This document shows, in pieces, positions 28,286 to 39,708 of a DNA stretch of 64,000 nucleotides. Position 1 is the first letter of the stretch. Every line of letters begins with the position of its first letter. The notes beneath the pieces were generated by a model. That model did no database searches. It saw only the letters and a program-made list of their open reading frames with translations, and was not told the origin of the DNA. The stretch is from Symmetrospora coprosmae (lineage: Eukaryota > Basidiomycota > Cystobasidiomycetes > Symmetrosporaceae). The DNA lies in NCBI GenBank assembly GCA_008802785.1, contig VUYT01000016.1, positions 248,001-312,000 on the forward strand. The letters are read 5' to 3'. The position numbers and the translations under genes were made by a program.

Positions 28286-29452
28286 ATGGCATCCGCGAGC
28301 ACGGGCACATCGTCCAGCAGCAACGGCAACGGCGGCAAGAGCGTCGCCGTCAATGCCCGTGGGATACCCAAGGCGACCTTCATTGTGCGTGACTGCGCTC
28401 TCCGGCACCGCGTAGCTCATCCATTCTCTGACGACATGCACGCGCCCGCAGGAGAGTGTCGAGGAGTTCCTGGGCGGCCCGGACTTGGAAGCAGAGACCG
28501 AGCTCGCAAAGCTGAACGAGGTCCTCGCGTGCGTAACGTTTCCAGCTTCTCTTGCCGTGCAGACATTGTGCTTGCGCGTTTGGAGTCGTCTCGGAGCCCT
28601 TTCTGTCGCATCCGCGCCTACTGCATGCGCACGCAGGATCAAACGCTGACGCGCTTTCGACATCCACGCACGACCCGCAGCAAGTACCGCTTCATGGAGA
28701 AGAGCTTTGCGCAAAAGAAGAACAGCCTCGAGGAGAAGATCCCAGAGTTCCGGAGCACGCTGGACGTGCTGGCGCTGATGCAGGCCAAGAAGGTCAGTCT
28801 GAATCTGTTGTGATGCCTGGACCCACGGCTGGGAGACGGCCCTGTCTGGTATCGACCTGACAACAACGCTGGCCTGCTCCTCTCCCTCGCACACGCCTTG
28901 ATACCGCCTGTCGCACACGGCCCTTGCGAACCCTCTGATTCACGTGCTGGCTCGTGCGCCTCTGACCGCAGGACGAGGAAGAAACGCTCGAGACGCACTT
29001 CGAGCTGACAGATACGCTGTACGCCAAAGCTGCGATAGACCCAGTGGAGGAGGTCTACCTCTGGCTTGGAGTGAGTGGCGCCACACGCGGGGATTGCGCA
29101 CTTCCTCCCGTCGTGGCTGTCGCGCCCTGCAGCCTATCGATAAAGCAGCTGCATGCAGCTGGCTACACCGCCTCGTAAAGACCAATACTGAAGACCCTTC
29201 TCTTCGACTGCACCTCCCTCCGCCCAGGCAAATACCATGCTCTCGTACCCTATCGCCGAAGCCGACGCGCTGCTTACAGACAAGCTGAGAACGGCCACGA
29301 CCAACCTCGAAAACACGAAAGCAGATCTCCTGTTCCTGCGCGAGCAGATCACAACGACAGAGGTGAATGTCGCGCGGCTGTACAACTGGGACGTCAAGCT
29401 GCGCAGAGATCGGAAGCTGCGAGCGGCAGAAGAGGAAAAGGACGAGGAGTGA
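28286..29452 (+). CDS. PAC10: Prefoldin subunit 3 (VBP1/Pac10)
   Basis: Exons are 28286-28384, 28452-28528, 28681-28792, 28972-29070 and 29228-29452, giving 203 aa. It is an alpha-class prefoldin subunit of the cytosolic hexamer that passes unfolded actin and tubulin to the CCT chaperonin. Matches run through the whole protein: RGIPKATFI-ESVEEFL, KYRFMEKSFAQKKNSLEEKI, the PEFRSTLDVLALMQ coiled coil, ETHFELTDTLYAKA, VYLWLGANTMLSYPIAEA, and the closing QITTTEVNVARLYNWDVK. The start at 28286 was chosen because the protein is cytosolic and homology starts soon after; the frame is open upstream to an ATG at 28181. Introns of 152-179 nt are longer than average for this window. Confidence 0.93.
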
Positions 29453-29803
29453 AGCGATCTTCGACAGACAAGCGGGCGCGGAGGGTGCCCAGGCTGCCTG
29501 TCTTCAAGGGACTTCATGCAGTAGTGATCAAATGTTGTAGCAGTGCAGGCGTCGCGACGGGTCCGCAGGAGCCGGCAAGGCCTTACATGAAGAGCTGAAC
29601 CGAGAAAGAGCGACATCGTTGCACATTCGATCGGAGATACGGGCTTGCTACATGGGTTTAGACTCAATCACTCTATTACAACATGCACCGCCTGGCTTCT
29701 CTCTGGTCTATCAAATGAGGAAGAGCCACGGCAATTCAGATCATGCGGGGGCCAGACGCCATCGAGGCGAGCAGGTAAGGCAAGTCGCTTCAATCGACCT
29801 ACG
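29453..29803. other. Convergent 3' region between PAC10 and UBC6
   Basis: A 351-bp stretch between two stop codons facing each other. Short open frames on both strands have no recognisable product. Confidence 0.4.
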
Positions 29804-31443
29804 TCACAGCATCTTCCTGCACAGCAGACTTGCGAGCGCAATGAGCACACAGCCAATCATGCCGTCCAACCAGACGGGAGGAGGCGAGGCAGCTCGAAGC
29901 TCGCGCCCGACGGCAGCAGCTGCCGCAGCGCCAATGCCTCCGCCACTCTGCTCGACAAGGCCGACGGCATGGAGCGGGCTAGATCTGACGTTGGACGCCG
30001 GGCGCGACTGTGTGGCAGTGCCTGCACCACCATCTGCCGCGGGTCCGGCGCCCCGAATATCGTCGCGCAGGCTAGCGAGATGCGCTTGAGAGGCTCCGAG
30101 AAGGTCTGTAATCTGGGCATTCTGCTCTCGCTTCAAATCGCTTCCGGTCTCGCCGAGGCGGACGCTGGGCCGCGCGGGAACATGCCGGTTGGGCGGCGTC
30201 GACGGGACCACGGTGTCTAGGCTGGATGACGGCTCCTCGCTGCGGTCGAGGGCAGGTGCGTCGACATTCTCGGTGTCCGCTGGCTGCGCGGCATCTGGTG
30301 CTGCCGCCAGACCGGACAATGGCGCAGGTACGTCTGTCGTGGCTTCGCCGAGCGCGACACCTTTCCCCTTCTCCTCTTTGGACGGGCCAGTTGACGGAGG
30401 CAGCATGTCCACGTTCTTCATTGAACAAGTCGGACACGTCCAGTCCTTCGATCTGCAGCGGGCGATGCGGGGGATACAGAGAGAGATAGACAGCCCGTCA
30501 GCATAGCGCCAGCACGCTGCGCAGCGCAATCCGTCCTAAGGGTACTTACAGAGCCGCTAGCCGCCGTCTCTCCTTCTCCGGCGCGTCAATACCTCCGATA
30601 GCGCCTTTGGCCTCGGTGCTGAAGAAGCTGCCGAGGCCGACCAGCGCCGTCCGGATGCCCCAAGCGGGCTGCCATGTCTCGTCGTGGTAGCCCGTGATGC
30701 TGAGGCAGATCTTCTTGTTGAGCTCGAAGCGGCCGTTTGGGGTCATGAGCATGATGTCTGCGGGCGCGGAGGGAATCAGGAGTGTCAGCTCGAGCGTCTC
30801 ATCATGCGGGGGCATCTATCGATTCGCGGTAGCGGAACTCACCCGGCGCCTTGAAAGGGTATTGAGGCGGGAGCTGCAGTGGGAGTTCCGATGGTTGGGC
30901 ATAGAGATCAGTCCTGATACTTCTGCGAATATGTAACAAGGCTCCAGCTAGCCCATGCAGACAGCGCCCTGTCCGGCTGTGTCGCCTTGGAGATCACGCC
31001 ACGTCGCCGGCCTGCTACTCCGGCTGTAGTCGACTACGCATGATGCGCGGCAGAGGCGACGGCCGGCACTGTGTCCGCAACAGGTGTAAACCAGCCATGT
31101 GCCAATCGCTGTCCAGTGCCGCTGCACGCTCGCAGTGACCGAGCCTGCAGGTGCAGCTGGCGGATGCGGATGACGGTGGCGGAACGGCTCACAGATAGCC
31201 TGGGCTCACTGGACACAGGAGCCCGGCAGCGCAACTCACAATGATGCGGCCATGGTAGATTCCACCCTTGAACTCTGAATCCTCCGGTCCCCGTATGCAG
31301 AAGTGGAACTCGTGCAGGTTGTCCTCGAGGGGTGCAGCGTAGATGCCGTCCTCCGTCAGGCTCACAAGCTCTTTCGCTTCCTGGAGCAGGCGCTTGACCG
31401 AGGAGGAGCGCGCATTGTACTTGGAAGGGGACGACGTGGCCAT
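29804..31443 (-). CDS. UBC6: ER-anchored ubiquitin-conjugating enzyme E2 (Ubc6/UBE2J)
   Basis: Exons are 31443-31240, 30873-30843, 30757-30550 and 30452-29804, giving 363 aa. This E2 works in ER-associated degradation, charging ubiquitin on a cysteine on the cytosolic face of the ER. The UBC fold has the UBE2J signature TPNGRFELNKKICLSITGYH with catalytic Cys near residue 96 (TPNGRF replaces the HPN box of ordinary E2s), then ETWQPAWGIRTAL. The 31-nt second exon encodes LPPQYPFKAP. A long disordered linker (about 150-335) rich in Pro, Ala and Ser joins the domain to a single C-terminal membrane segment, WLDGMIGCVLIALASLL, with three basic or polar residues after it, the tail-anchor arrangement of Ubc6. 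Confidence 0.92.
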
Positions 31444-31825
31444 GGCTGCAGTGCAATGGACGAGTGTATATACGCTCGTGTGCTCGACCCTGAGCAGAGT
31501 GGGAGGCAAGCGTACTGCAAGAACGCAGGCAAGTGGAGTCAAAGGGCGGCACGGTGCACGGCGGAGAGAGGGCCAGACCGCCGGGAAACCGTGACACGCG
31601 TGGCAACCAGATGAGATTAGGTAATGCTTTCGCACAGGCATTCATGCAGGCGAGGACTGGCCTTGCATGACAGGCATCCTCATTGCATGGTTTACACAGA
31701 TGTATGCTGCAGTGTTGCATCTACCAGCGACAGGCCGACGGGCAGGCCTGAGGCTGCCCATGGCCAGACAACCCAAGCTGTAGGGTAGCCCTGTGTGCAC
31801 ACAGTCTAGCCAATCAAGCCCGCCA
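31444..31825. other. Intergenic: UBC6 promoter and SRV2 3' region
   Basis: A 382-bp segment with no supported gene. A TATATA-containing stretch lies about 25-30 bp upstream of the UBC6 ATG (near 31466-31472), which may be in the leader instead of being a promoter element. Confidence 0.35.
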
Positions 31826-33978
31826 TCACCCAGAGTGCTCGACAATCTCCGTCTTGAGCTTGCCCCCGACCACCGTCGTCTTCATCTGCTCTGGCACGGC
31901 GCGTTCGACAAACTCGCCATCCTCGCTAGCCTCGTCCGGGAGCGAGATGTTGAGGCTCGACGTCTTGCTCGTGATGATCTCGACGCCCAAGCTCTCCTTG
32001 CTCAGGTAGATCTGCCCAATGTCCGTATTGTCCACGAGAATGGTCGGGACCAGCCCGAGGATCTGGATGGTGAATGAGGGAGACGAGGTGATGGACAGAG
32101 CCGAGACTGTGCTGTCGAGCAGGACCGATGTCTTGCTGCAGCCGACTGCCGAGGGGCGAGGTACGTTGAATGTGTCAGGAAGTGCCTATGCCTACCAGAC
32201 ACAAGTCTGAGAGATGACCCACCAAGGCTGATGGCATTGACCTTGCCCTTGATCTGAATGACCGAGTTCTTGCAGCTAAAGACGTTGATGACTTGGCCAA
32301 TCTCCGTGTCGGCAATGACAATCTCCCTATTATTCTCGTGGTTCTCAACGGTCCACTTGTTGCCATCGAGCTCGGTCTTTGGCGGCTTCTTGACAAAGCT
32401 CGCTGGTTTCTTCGGAATGGTCGGGCGGCCTAGCTTGCCACCATCCGCGCCGGCATCCCCTGCCGAAGGAGACGCGACCGTCCCGCCTGCCCGCAGCGCC
32501 GGGTTCTTGTGTGTCATCTCGCTCTTGTCCACCTTGCGCAGACCGCCCGTCACGCTCCCGCCCTGGTTCAGGTCCGCAAACACGGCAGACATATCGCCGG
32601 CTGCTGCCTTTGCCTTTGGTGCGCTGGGCAAGCTGCCAGGTGCCGCAGGGGCAGGAGGCGCACCGGGCGCAGGGGGCGCCGGAGGGCCGGGTGGTGGAGG
32701 AGGGGCAGAGGGAGCTGCCTGTTGGGTCGAGGAGGGCGCGGAGCTAGCGGACGCAAGGTATGTAGCGACGTCCTTGCCCTGTGTGACGATGCGGGACGAG
32801 AGCTGTAAGCCTCCATCCTCAAGGACCAGGCCTCCTTGTACGTCCTTCCGGCGCTGCGACTCACCTTGGCATTCCAGCTCAGGCCCGTGGTGTGGTGTGC
32901 AAGGACGAATTTCCGGAGATCCTCGAGAAGCGCGATGAAAGAGCGTGCCCACTCGACCTGCTTTGTATCGCTATCCTTGTAGTCCTTGACGACCCTGTTT
33001 GCGTAGAACTGAGCCGACTCCTTCATGTCGGCCACGAAGGGAGCAGGCTTCTGATCCTATCATCGTGCAGAAGAAAGTCTTCATCAGTCCCGTCGCCTGT
33101 TATACCATGCAGAGCCGTGTCATAGCAGGGGCTGTAGGTTAGTACCCACCAGCGTAACCCAAGCTAGCCCAGGGATGCCTTCCGCGACCTCGCTCAGGTG
33201 ATTGAAGAGCTGCTTCTCCCCTCGGCTCTTGTCCTTGAGCTCGGTGACCTTCATGATGTTTTCGCTGGTAGGCTTGAGCAGCTCGCCAAACTTGGGGTCC
33301 GAGCCGGTGATCTTTGTGCACTGGCTGACGAGGACGAGGAAGTCGAGCTGGGCCAGGAAGGCCTTGGTCACGTAGGATGCCTGCGATGTGACATCACAGG
33401 GCTCGCCCGTCAGTGGGCTGTCCTCGCACCGGTTCCCAGCACGAGCTGTCCTGTCCTGTCCTGTCCTGCCCCGCACGGACGGGCGGACAAGAGTGACGCT
33501 CACCTGCTCCGCAACGACGCCTCCGACAGTCTCGCTGAGCTCGCCATACTTCTTGAGCGGGCCATCGAGCAGCTCGCGGTAAGCCGCAACGGCGGGACTG
33601 TCCTGCTGCTGCTCCTGTTCCTGCTTTGCCTCTGCACTCGCGGAACCGCCGGCCGCAGGGTGCGCCTGTGCGCCCTGTGGCAGTGCCGAAGGGCCGGGGA
33701 TGTGCCCGATGATCTGCTGCGACTGCTGAGCAAGGGCAATGTCCTCGAGACGCGATGTGGCCGCTTCGAGGCTGGGTGGGCATGCCCAGGGCAGAGATGT
33801 GAGCATATCAGTTGCTTCGCCCGCGAGACGTGCCTGAGTGCCCGAGCCATCGCTGCCCGCTAGCCTGCAGGTCTGGGCTCAGGCTGCCGCTATGCAGCAG
33901 CACTCACCGTTTGAGCAGAGTGCCGAGATTGTGGATGCTCGAGGGGTTGTGCTGCGCGGGCTGCTGTACAGACGACAT
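31826..33978 (-). CDS. SRV2: Adenylyl cyclase-associated protein (CAP/Srv2)
   Basis: Exons are 33978-33908, 33771-33504, 33380-33150, 33050-32865, 32802-32223 and 32145-31826, giving 551 aa. CAP recycles actin monomers and in fungi links Ras signalling to adenylyl cyclase. Parts in order: N-terminal helix LGTLLKRLEAATSRLEDIA (the RLE-type cyclase-binding repeat), the helical folded domain (KFGELLKPTSENIMK, EGIPGLAWVTL, ADMKESAQFYANRVVKDYKD, GLSWNAK), a proline-rich segment with PPPPPGPPAPPAP (about 285-315), the WH2-like LRKVDKSEMTHKNPALR, and the beta-helix CARP domain (KWTVENHENNREIVI to the C-terminus). Intron 2 carries a pentanucleotide repeat. There is no defect. Confidence 0.94.
33446..33470. 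repeat. (CTGTC)n pentanucleotide repeat in an SRV2 intron
   Basis: Four perfect CTGTC copies and a fifth imperfect one, inside intron 33381-33503. At 123 nt this intron is longer than its neighbours. Confidence 0.8.
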
Positions 33979-34308
33979 CTCACCCTTTCTCGCCCGTCTG
34001 GCTGTCAGCAGTTGCTAGAAGCGCGAGCGTGAGGGGCGAATGACGGAGCTCTGGGGCAGGCGCAGTCCCCGAAGACGCGGCTGATGGGCGAAAGCATGCA
34101 CCGAGCCAGAGGGGATATTCTAGAACGCACACACATCGAGTGCTCAATGGCAGAATGGGCATAGCTCTCCCGCACTGTCGGACCCCCGTATCTGTTGCTC
34201 GCTCACTGCTCGCAACCCGCATCGGGCTCATGCTGTTACACCGGTGGTACACGGACAGGACAATCTCTCCCACTGGCACGTCTGGACCTCTGCGATTTGC
34301 ACATTTCT
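33979..34308. other. Intergenic: SRV2 promoter and TIF34 3' region
   Basis: A 330-bp segment with no supported gene between two minus-strand genes. Confidence 0.4.
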
Positions 34309-35874
34309 TCAAGCCTCGCATTCCATATCGCGACCGTATGGCGCTTGGCGGTAGAAGTCGTCGTCGAAGTGGTGCACGCGCACGTATCCGCTGCGGAAGC
34401 GCAAAGACGGCATGAGTCAGTAGCCATGCATGTACTGAGTCTGTGCCTCATCGTCGACTCACTCCTCTCCTCCAATGGTGTAGCCCGTTCCACCGGGGTG
34501 CACAGCGATCCTGCGAGTATAAGGGGACAGGTTCAGCCATCCAGCTCAGGTACACGAGACTGCCGTGCCGAGGAAGGACGTAAATAGAAAAAGACTCACG
34601 TGTTACAAGGACCGAAACCTCCCTTGACGCGCGCCAACTCCTCCTCAAAGACCTGATGCCAGAACCGGACCTCGAATTGGCCCTGCCTCGCTCCGGTCGT
34701 CGTGACGTTCATCGCGTCCTGTCCGCCTCCGAGCAGAACAAGGGAGCGGTCGGTGAGGATTGCAGCAGAGTTGAGGGGTGTCGTGGTGATGTAGGACTTG
34801 ATGACCTCGAGCGACTCGGCGTCAATGAGCTGCGGACGTGAAGAAGACCGCACATCTCGGTCAACGCCCCGACCAGCTACGACCAGCTGCGACATGAACG
34901 AAAGCTTACCTTCGCCGTCTTGTCTCTGCTTGCGGTGATGAAGTATGACCTGTCCTGGCTCATCTGCAAGTCCATGACGGTCGCCTCGTGCACGCCTGAC
35001 GTCTTGTTGACGAGCTCGCCATCTTTGGGATCCCACTGGCAGATGCTCCCGTCCTCGTGTGCCGACACAATGTACTTGTCGAGCGCGGTCCATCCGGCCA
35101 TGTTGGCTTTCGAGGCCGGGCAATTGATGATGAGGCTGGGCTCGTCGGCCTGCGTCTTGCCGTCCCCTTCGGACGAGACATCAAACACGGTGATTGTGCC
35201 GATGTGGCCCATGCGCGCCTCTGTGCATGCCAGGATGCGCGTGTCGTCCTCGCTGAACGCGATGCGCTTGATTGCCGTCTTCATCTCCCACACCTTAAGG
35301 CACTCGCCCGTCGAGACCTTCCACAGCCGGATCTGGTTGTCGGCCGAACCAGAGACGAGGAAGGTCGATGTCGAGTCGACAGAGATGGTCCATACTGTTC
35401 CGTTGTGCCCGTGGTATGTGCCGAGCCGTTCGCCGTTGTGAGAGACTGCGCAGACGCGAAAGAGGGGTGGTCGCTCGCTCAGTTTTGATGGATGAAAGCT
35501 GGCACACTCCGACAGCATCGGAAGTGCAAGGGCGGCGAGCTTACACCAAGCATTGATGAGGTGATCCTTCGACACGCTAAAGAGCAAGTCGCCCTCGGCA
35601 TTGTAAATGACCTGGTCGTGGTGTGCGCGCACGAGGTGGAAATTTGGGGTGCGGCGGCCGAGCGAGCACGACGACGGGGAGAGGAGATTGCGACAGCATC
35701 AGCAACAGCATCGGTCCTGTACAGGAGCTGTTCAGATGGAAGGCAGAGCCCATACTCACCTGGGTCAAGGACCGCTCGTGTCCAGAGAGGCTGTCGCGCA
35801 GTCGAGCTTCGTCAATGCACGGTCTCGCGGCAGCCCGGCGCCAGCTGCAGATCCACCTACAGGATTGGTCTCAT
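34309..35874 (-). CDS. TIF34: Translation initiation factor eIF3 subunit i (WD40)
   Basis: Exons are 35874-35861, 35790-35760, 35611-35545, 35445-34910, 34829-34600, 34510-34463 and 34390-34309, giving 335 aa. Splicing reconstructs the complete family pattern: MRPILLSGHERSLTQ, VIYNAEGDLLFSVSKDHLINAW, FSHNGERLGTYHGHNGTVWT, LVSGSADNQIRLWKVSTGEC, a VSAHEDGSICQWDPKDGELV blade, FITASRDKTAKLIDAESLEV, and the C-terminal GGEDGYVRVHHFDDDFYRQA. The seven WD blades make the eIF3i propeller that sits in the eIF3 b-g-i module on the 40S ribosome. The first coding exon is just 14 nt and the second 31 nt, so gene finders may miss the true start. Confidence 0.95.
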
Positions 35875-36762
35875 TGCAGCAGACGCAGTGTTTTCGAGAC
35901 GGATGTACGAGACTGCTTCCTGTGATGCGATGATGAGTATCCTTTGTGCCCCTGCCTTGGCTTTACGGTCAAAGAGAGGGTGGCCTCTTTGTCCGGGCTG
36001 CCCACTGCAGTGGCTCCTGGCCTCTGGCTGGAGACTTTCCTCTCTGTCGCCCCTGCGCATGCGGATACCCTGGAGCAGACACCGGCAAGACAGCAGCAGC
36101 AGCAGCAATGAGGGCGCGATATACAGGGTCATCATGCTGTTTGACGTGTTCCATCTCCCGACGATAACATGCGCAGCCTATCTCATCCAGTCGCTGCAAT
36201 TCCCGTGCTCCCTCCCAAACCTCATTATAACGCCAGGCTCAGCGGATGGATGCATCCCCCTTTCTGCACAAACCGGTCAACTGCAACGTTGTAGAGCTGT
36301 GCAACGGCCCTGCAAGTGTGTCCGCACCTACCGTATACCGTAGCCACCCGCACTTCCAGAACCCATGCCCACCACGGGCTGGTCCGTCTGGAAAGAGGGG
36401 CGGTTGGCCGGTGGGCGGGCGGCTTTGGCAAGCCCGTTCCTCCCTCCCTCGAGCAATCTGCAGTCCGTTCGCCGGCCAAGGCATGTCTCGGTGCAAGCTT
36501 TCCCTCCGCGAAGGAGGGGACATTGGCCTGGGAAGTATGGGAAGTCACACAAGGCCTCGACTGACGCACTGACGAGCATATCTGATACCCCGGTCCCAAT
36601 GTCCTGCAACGATGAGGGCTTCCGTGCTTCCTTCTTGCCAGCCCGACTTATCTCGCCTCCCATCTCGCTTTCCGTACTCTCTCAAGGCGCGACCTCCAGA
36701 AAGGGCACCACTGTGATTGTTGCTGCGGTTCTAGCGGTGGACAACTGCTGTTCCCGGTTGCT
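35875..36762. promoter_or_regulatory. Divergent region between TIF34 and the CAP59-family gene
   Basis: About 890 bp without a supported gene. Several open frames exist on both strands but none matches a family. The region should hold the TIF34 promoter and the promoter and leader of the glycosyltransferase gene, whose start is uncertain (36763 or 37009). Confidence 0.4.
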
Positions 36763-39430
36763 ATGCAGACGACCTCTAGCTCTGTCGCGGCTGCAAGCTT
36801 GCGCACAGTCACTGCTGCGGCGACAGGCGCATACACAGTCACTGCTGCTGCGGCCAGCAGCGGCGGTGACACACAGGCCCACACGCAGGCACGTGGGCAC
36901 CGCCCTTCTCATCAAGAAACGCGACGTCCGAGCAAGCGCAGTCGATATTCATGGCAGCAGGAGACTGGACCGAGGAGTGCAGGTTGGCACAACGCACACC
37001 ACTCCTCCATGTCCTCTTCGGGAGCGAACGTCAACCTGCTAGACAACATTGACGCGGGCGTCGAGACTGAATCAAAAGAAGGCCTGGCATGCTCAGGAAG
37101 CGGAGGTGAATGCGGAGGAGGAGATATTGAGAGTCGCCTCGAACGGGCGAAGGGACGTACTGCAGGAGACGACGCACTGCAGCACGAAGATCTGCATACT
37201 TACGATGCAGCAGAGACAGAGAGTTCTGCTGGCAGCGAACAGGGACTGCTGGCCCCGCCCTCCGGCAGTGCCCAGACCATCCCGCAGTGCAGTTGCATGC
37301 GCACACGCTGGGACTGGCAGAGCTCCTCCACAAACGACGAAGACGACACACCCTACGGCATCTCAGAGACTGCATCTGCGTTCAGCCTGCAGCCTTTCAC
37401 GCTCCGCCGCTACGCCGCTTCCCTTGTGGCGAGACACCCCATCTCTGCGCTCAGCGCCCTCCTCACTTGCGGATCAGCAATCACCCTCTTCAGTCTCTTC
37501 CCGTTCCCAACTACAATTCCCGTCTTTGTTGCTATCTGTGTCGCGATTGCGACATGGACGCTCGCACAATGGCTTCAGCTCGGAAAGAAGGCTCTCCACT
37601 ACAGACAGGACAAAGACTCGTACGACACCGTCGAGAAGAGGAGGAGCCTTCGGCGAGGATGGGTCATCAAGCGCAGCATCTTCACCCTCGGCGGATCTCT
37701 TTTCCTCTTCTTCATCTTTGTCGTCAAGGGAGTTGTCCCGCCAAGCGAGCGGCTACCCGTGCGCAACGGCATCCTATCGAGCGTCCATCAGAAGGAGAAA
37801 ATCTACATTGCGGCGAATCTTTTCAACAGTCAGGACGTTCTCGAGAACGTATGGTCAGACCAGCTGCTGAAGCTCGTCGAGTATCGTCAGTTATAGCAGG
37901 CATGCTATGCGTATTTCAAGCGCAGCAGCAAAAATAAAACGGGCTGACGTGCTTCTGATATCAACGTCTGCTAGTCGGGCCGAGTAATGTCTTCATCTCT
38001 ATTGTAGAGTCCAATAGCAAAGACCGGACCAAGGCTCTCCTCACCACCATTTCGACCCAGCTGCGCGACCTGCAAGTCGCACATCGCTTCGTGCTGCGTG
38101 ACGACACCGACGAGAAGGATAGTCAAGGGAATGTCATCTGGCCGCCAACGAAATGGTGGCCGCACGGCACGTCGCCAGAGCGCATCAATTTCTTGGCTGG
38201 CGTCCGAAACGAAGCCCTCGCGCCTCTCCAGTCCAGCAATCCCGGAATCAGGCTACCCGATTACGCCCAGTTCACCAAGATCCTATTCCTCAACGACATC
38301 TACTTTACATGGCAGAGCCTGGTCAACCTACTGGAAACCAGGCTATCGTCACTGGCTTCGAAAGACGACAAATCCGCTTTCCCACGGCCAACTGATTACG
38401 ATATGGCTTGCGCCACTGATTTCGGCAATGCGGGTAAGTTACGCTTTCGACTATCGCATTGCCGCGCAGCTGACCCTGCGACGACCGCTGTCCCACCCCT
38501 CATTCGCCTACTGACAGGCCTTTACGACACCTGGGTCGGCAGAGACATTTGCGGCCTACCAATGCGGACATCCTGGCCGTACGTGAAGACTGCTCGCAGC
38601 ATTGATGCGGTGCGAGCGGAACAGCCTTTCGAGGTTGCAAGCTGTTGGAACGGCGCAGTCGCCATGGCAGCAAAGCCGTACTTATATCAGCCAGCAACCC
38701 ACGCCCTCGCACATGCATCAAAGCTCCGGCGGCGGGGCTGGCGCATGATGGACAACGAGAGCTATCCGAATGCCATCATGACGCCTGCTCCCGAGCTCCC
38801 AGTCCAGTTCCGCGGTCCGCACATTCCCGGCATCTGCGATGCATCAGAGTGCTTCCTCTTCTCCTACGATCTACACCTGCTGTACAACACGACGCCTAGC
38901 TCGCAGGGACGGGTCACCAGCAGCGCACCTTCGGCCGTCCGGGGTCCTTCCATAATCCCCGCGCTTGCATTTCAAGAGACGATCCTATCTTGGCAAGCGC
39001 CCTATACTACTGCGGACAGCGTGCTGTGGGAGGCGGCAGCGGCTCAGCAGCATTACAATTCAACAGACTCGCAAAGCAGGAGACGTCCGCGAATATACAT
39101 GAATCCGACAGTGCAGGTAGCCTACGAAGCCAAATGGTTCCGCTGGCATACCCAAATTCTGCACATCCCCATTATCCGTTGGTGGCTAGGTGAGTTTCCG
39201 AGGCCTCCGGAATCTCCATGCGCTTGTGTGCACGCCCGATCTAATCGCCCCACTCGCACATTGCTCGGGCTTGCTCAGTCACCTGGTCCAGGGGCCCTCC
39301 GCTCGCGCTGGTAGACTGGCTTTGGGAGGGCTCACGCAAGCGGGACTACTGCACCTGGGCAGGCTTTCAGCTACCTGAAGACTGCCCTGCCCTGCCTGGA
39401 GCGTGGAATACCGGCTGGAACAGTGGATGA
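36763..39430 (+). CDS. CAP59/CMT1-family glycosyltransferase, type II membrane protein
   Basis: Exons are 36763-37885, 37975-38433, 38518-39189 and 39279-39430, giving 801 aa. If the ATG at 37009 is used, the protein has 719 aa; the first 80 residues are low complexity, so that start is plausible. Two hydrophobic stretches (about 230-265 and 295-320) suggest Golgi membrane anchoring, with the catalytic part lumenal. The domain matches the cryptococcal mannosyltransferase (CAP59_mtransfer) family: YLGPSNVFISIVESNS, then DRTKALL, FTKILFLNDIYFTWQSL (the family's Asp-containing donor-site strand), DYDMACATDFG, YDTWVGRDICG, CWNGAVAMAAKPYL, CDASECFLFSYDL, and the end RDYCTWAGFQLPEDCPALPG. Members transfer mannose in capsule or cell-surface glycans of basidiomycetes. 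The last exon was located by this conserved end. Confidence 0.85.
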
Positions 39431-39708
39431 GGGGCGATGTATGCTGTTCTCCGCATCCTGCGTCATTTAAAACCAACCTGTAGCAGTCATCTCGTGTATA
39501 CTGGTAACGTTCTGCCTCCCGTGCTGGCCTGCTGTGGACTTCCTGGACATCTCTGACCTGTGCGAGGAAAGCATCGACACAGATGATTGCCTTCCTCGCG
39601 TGAGTACATGTCTTCTTGCCTAGCGAGCTGTTCCGGCGGTCGCGGCAAGTCGCCACCTGTCGCAGACGTACCCATCCCGCTTTACCTCTGCTCGTCCAGC
39701 AGCTCGAG

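Noticed and set aside
36239-36663. Overlapping open frames upstream of the CAP59-family gene
   Set aside because: Mutually antisense, no start context, no similarity; likely promoter or leader sequence.
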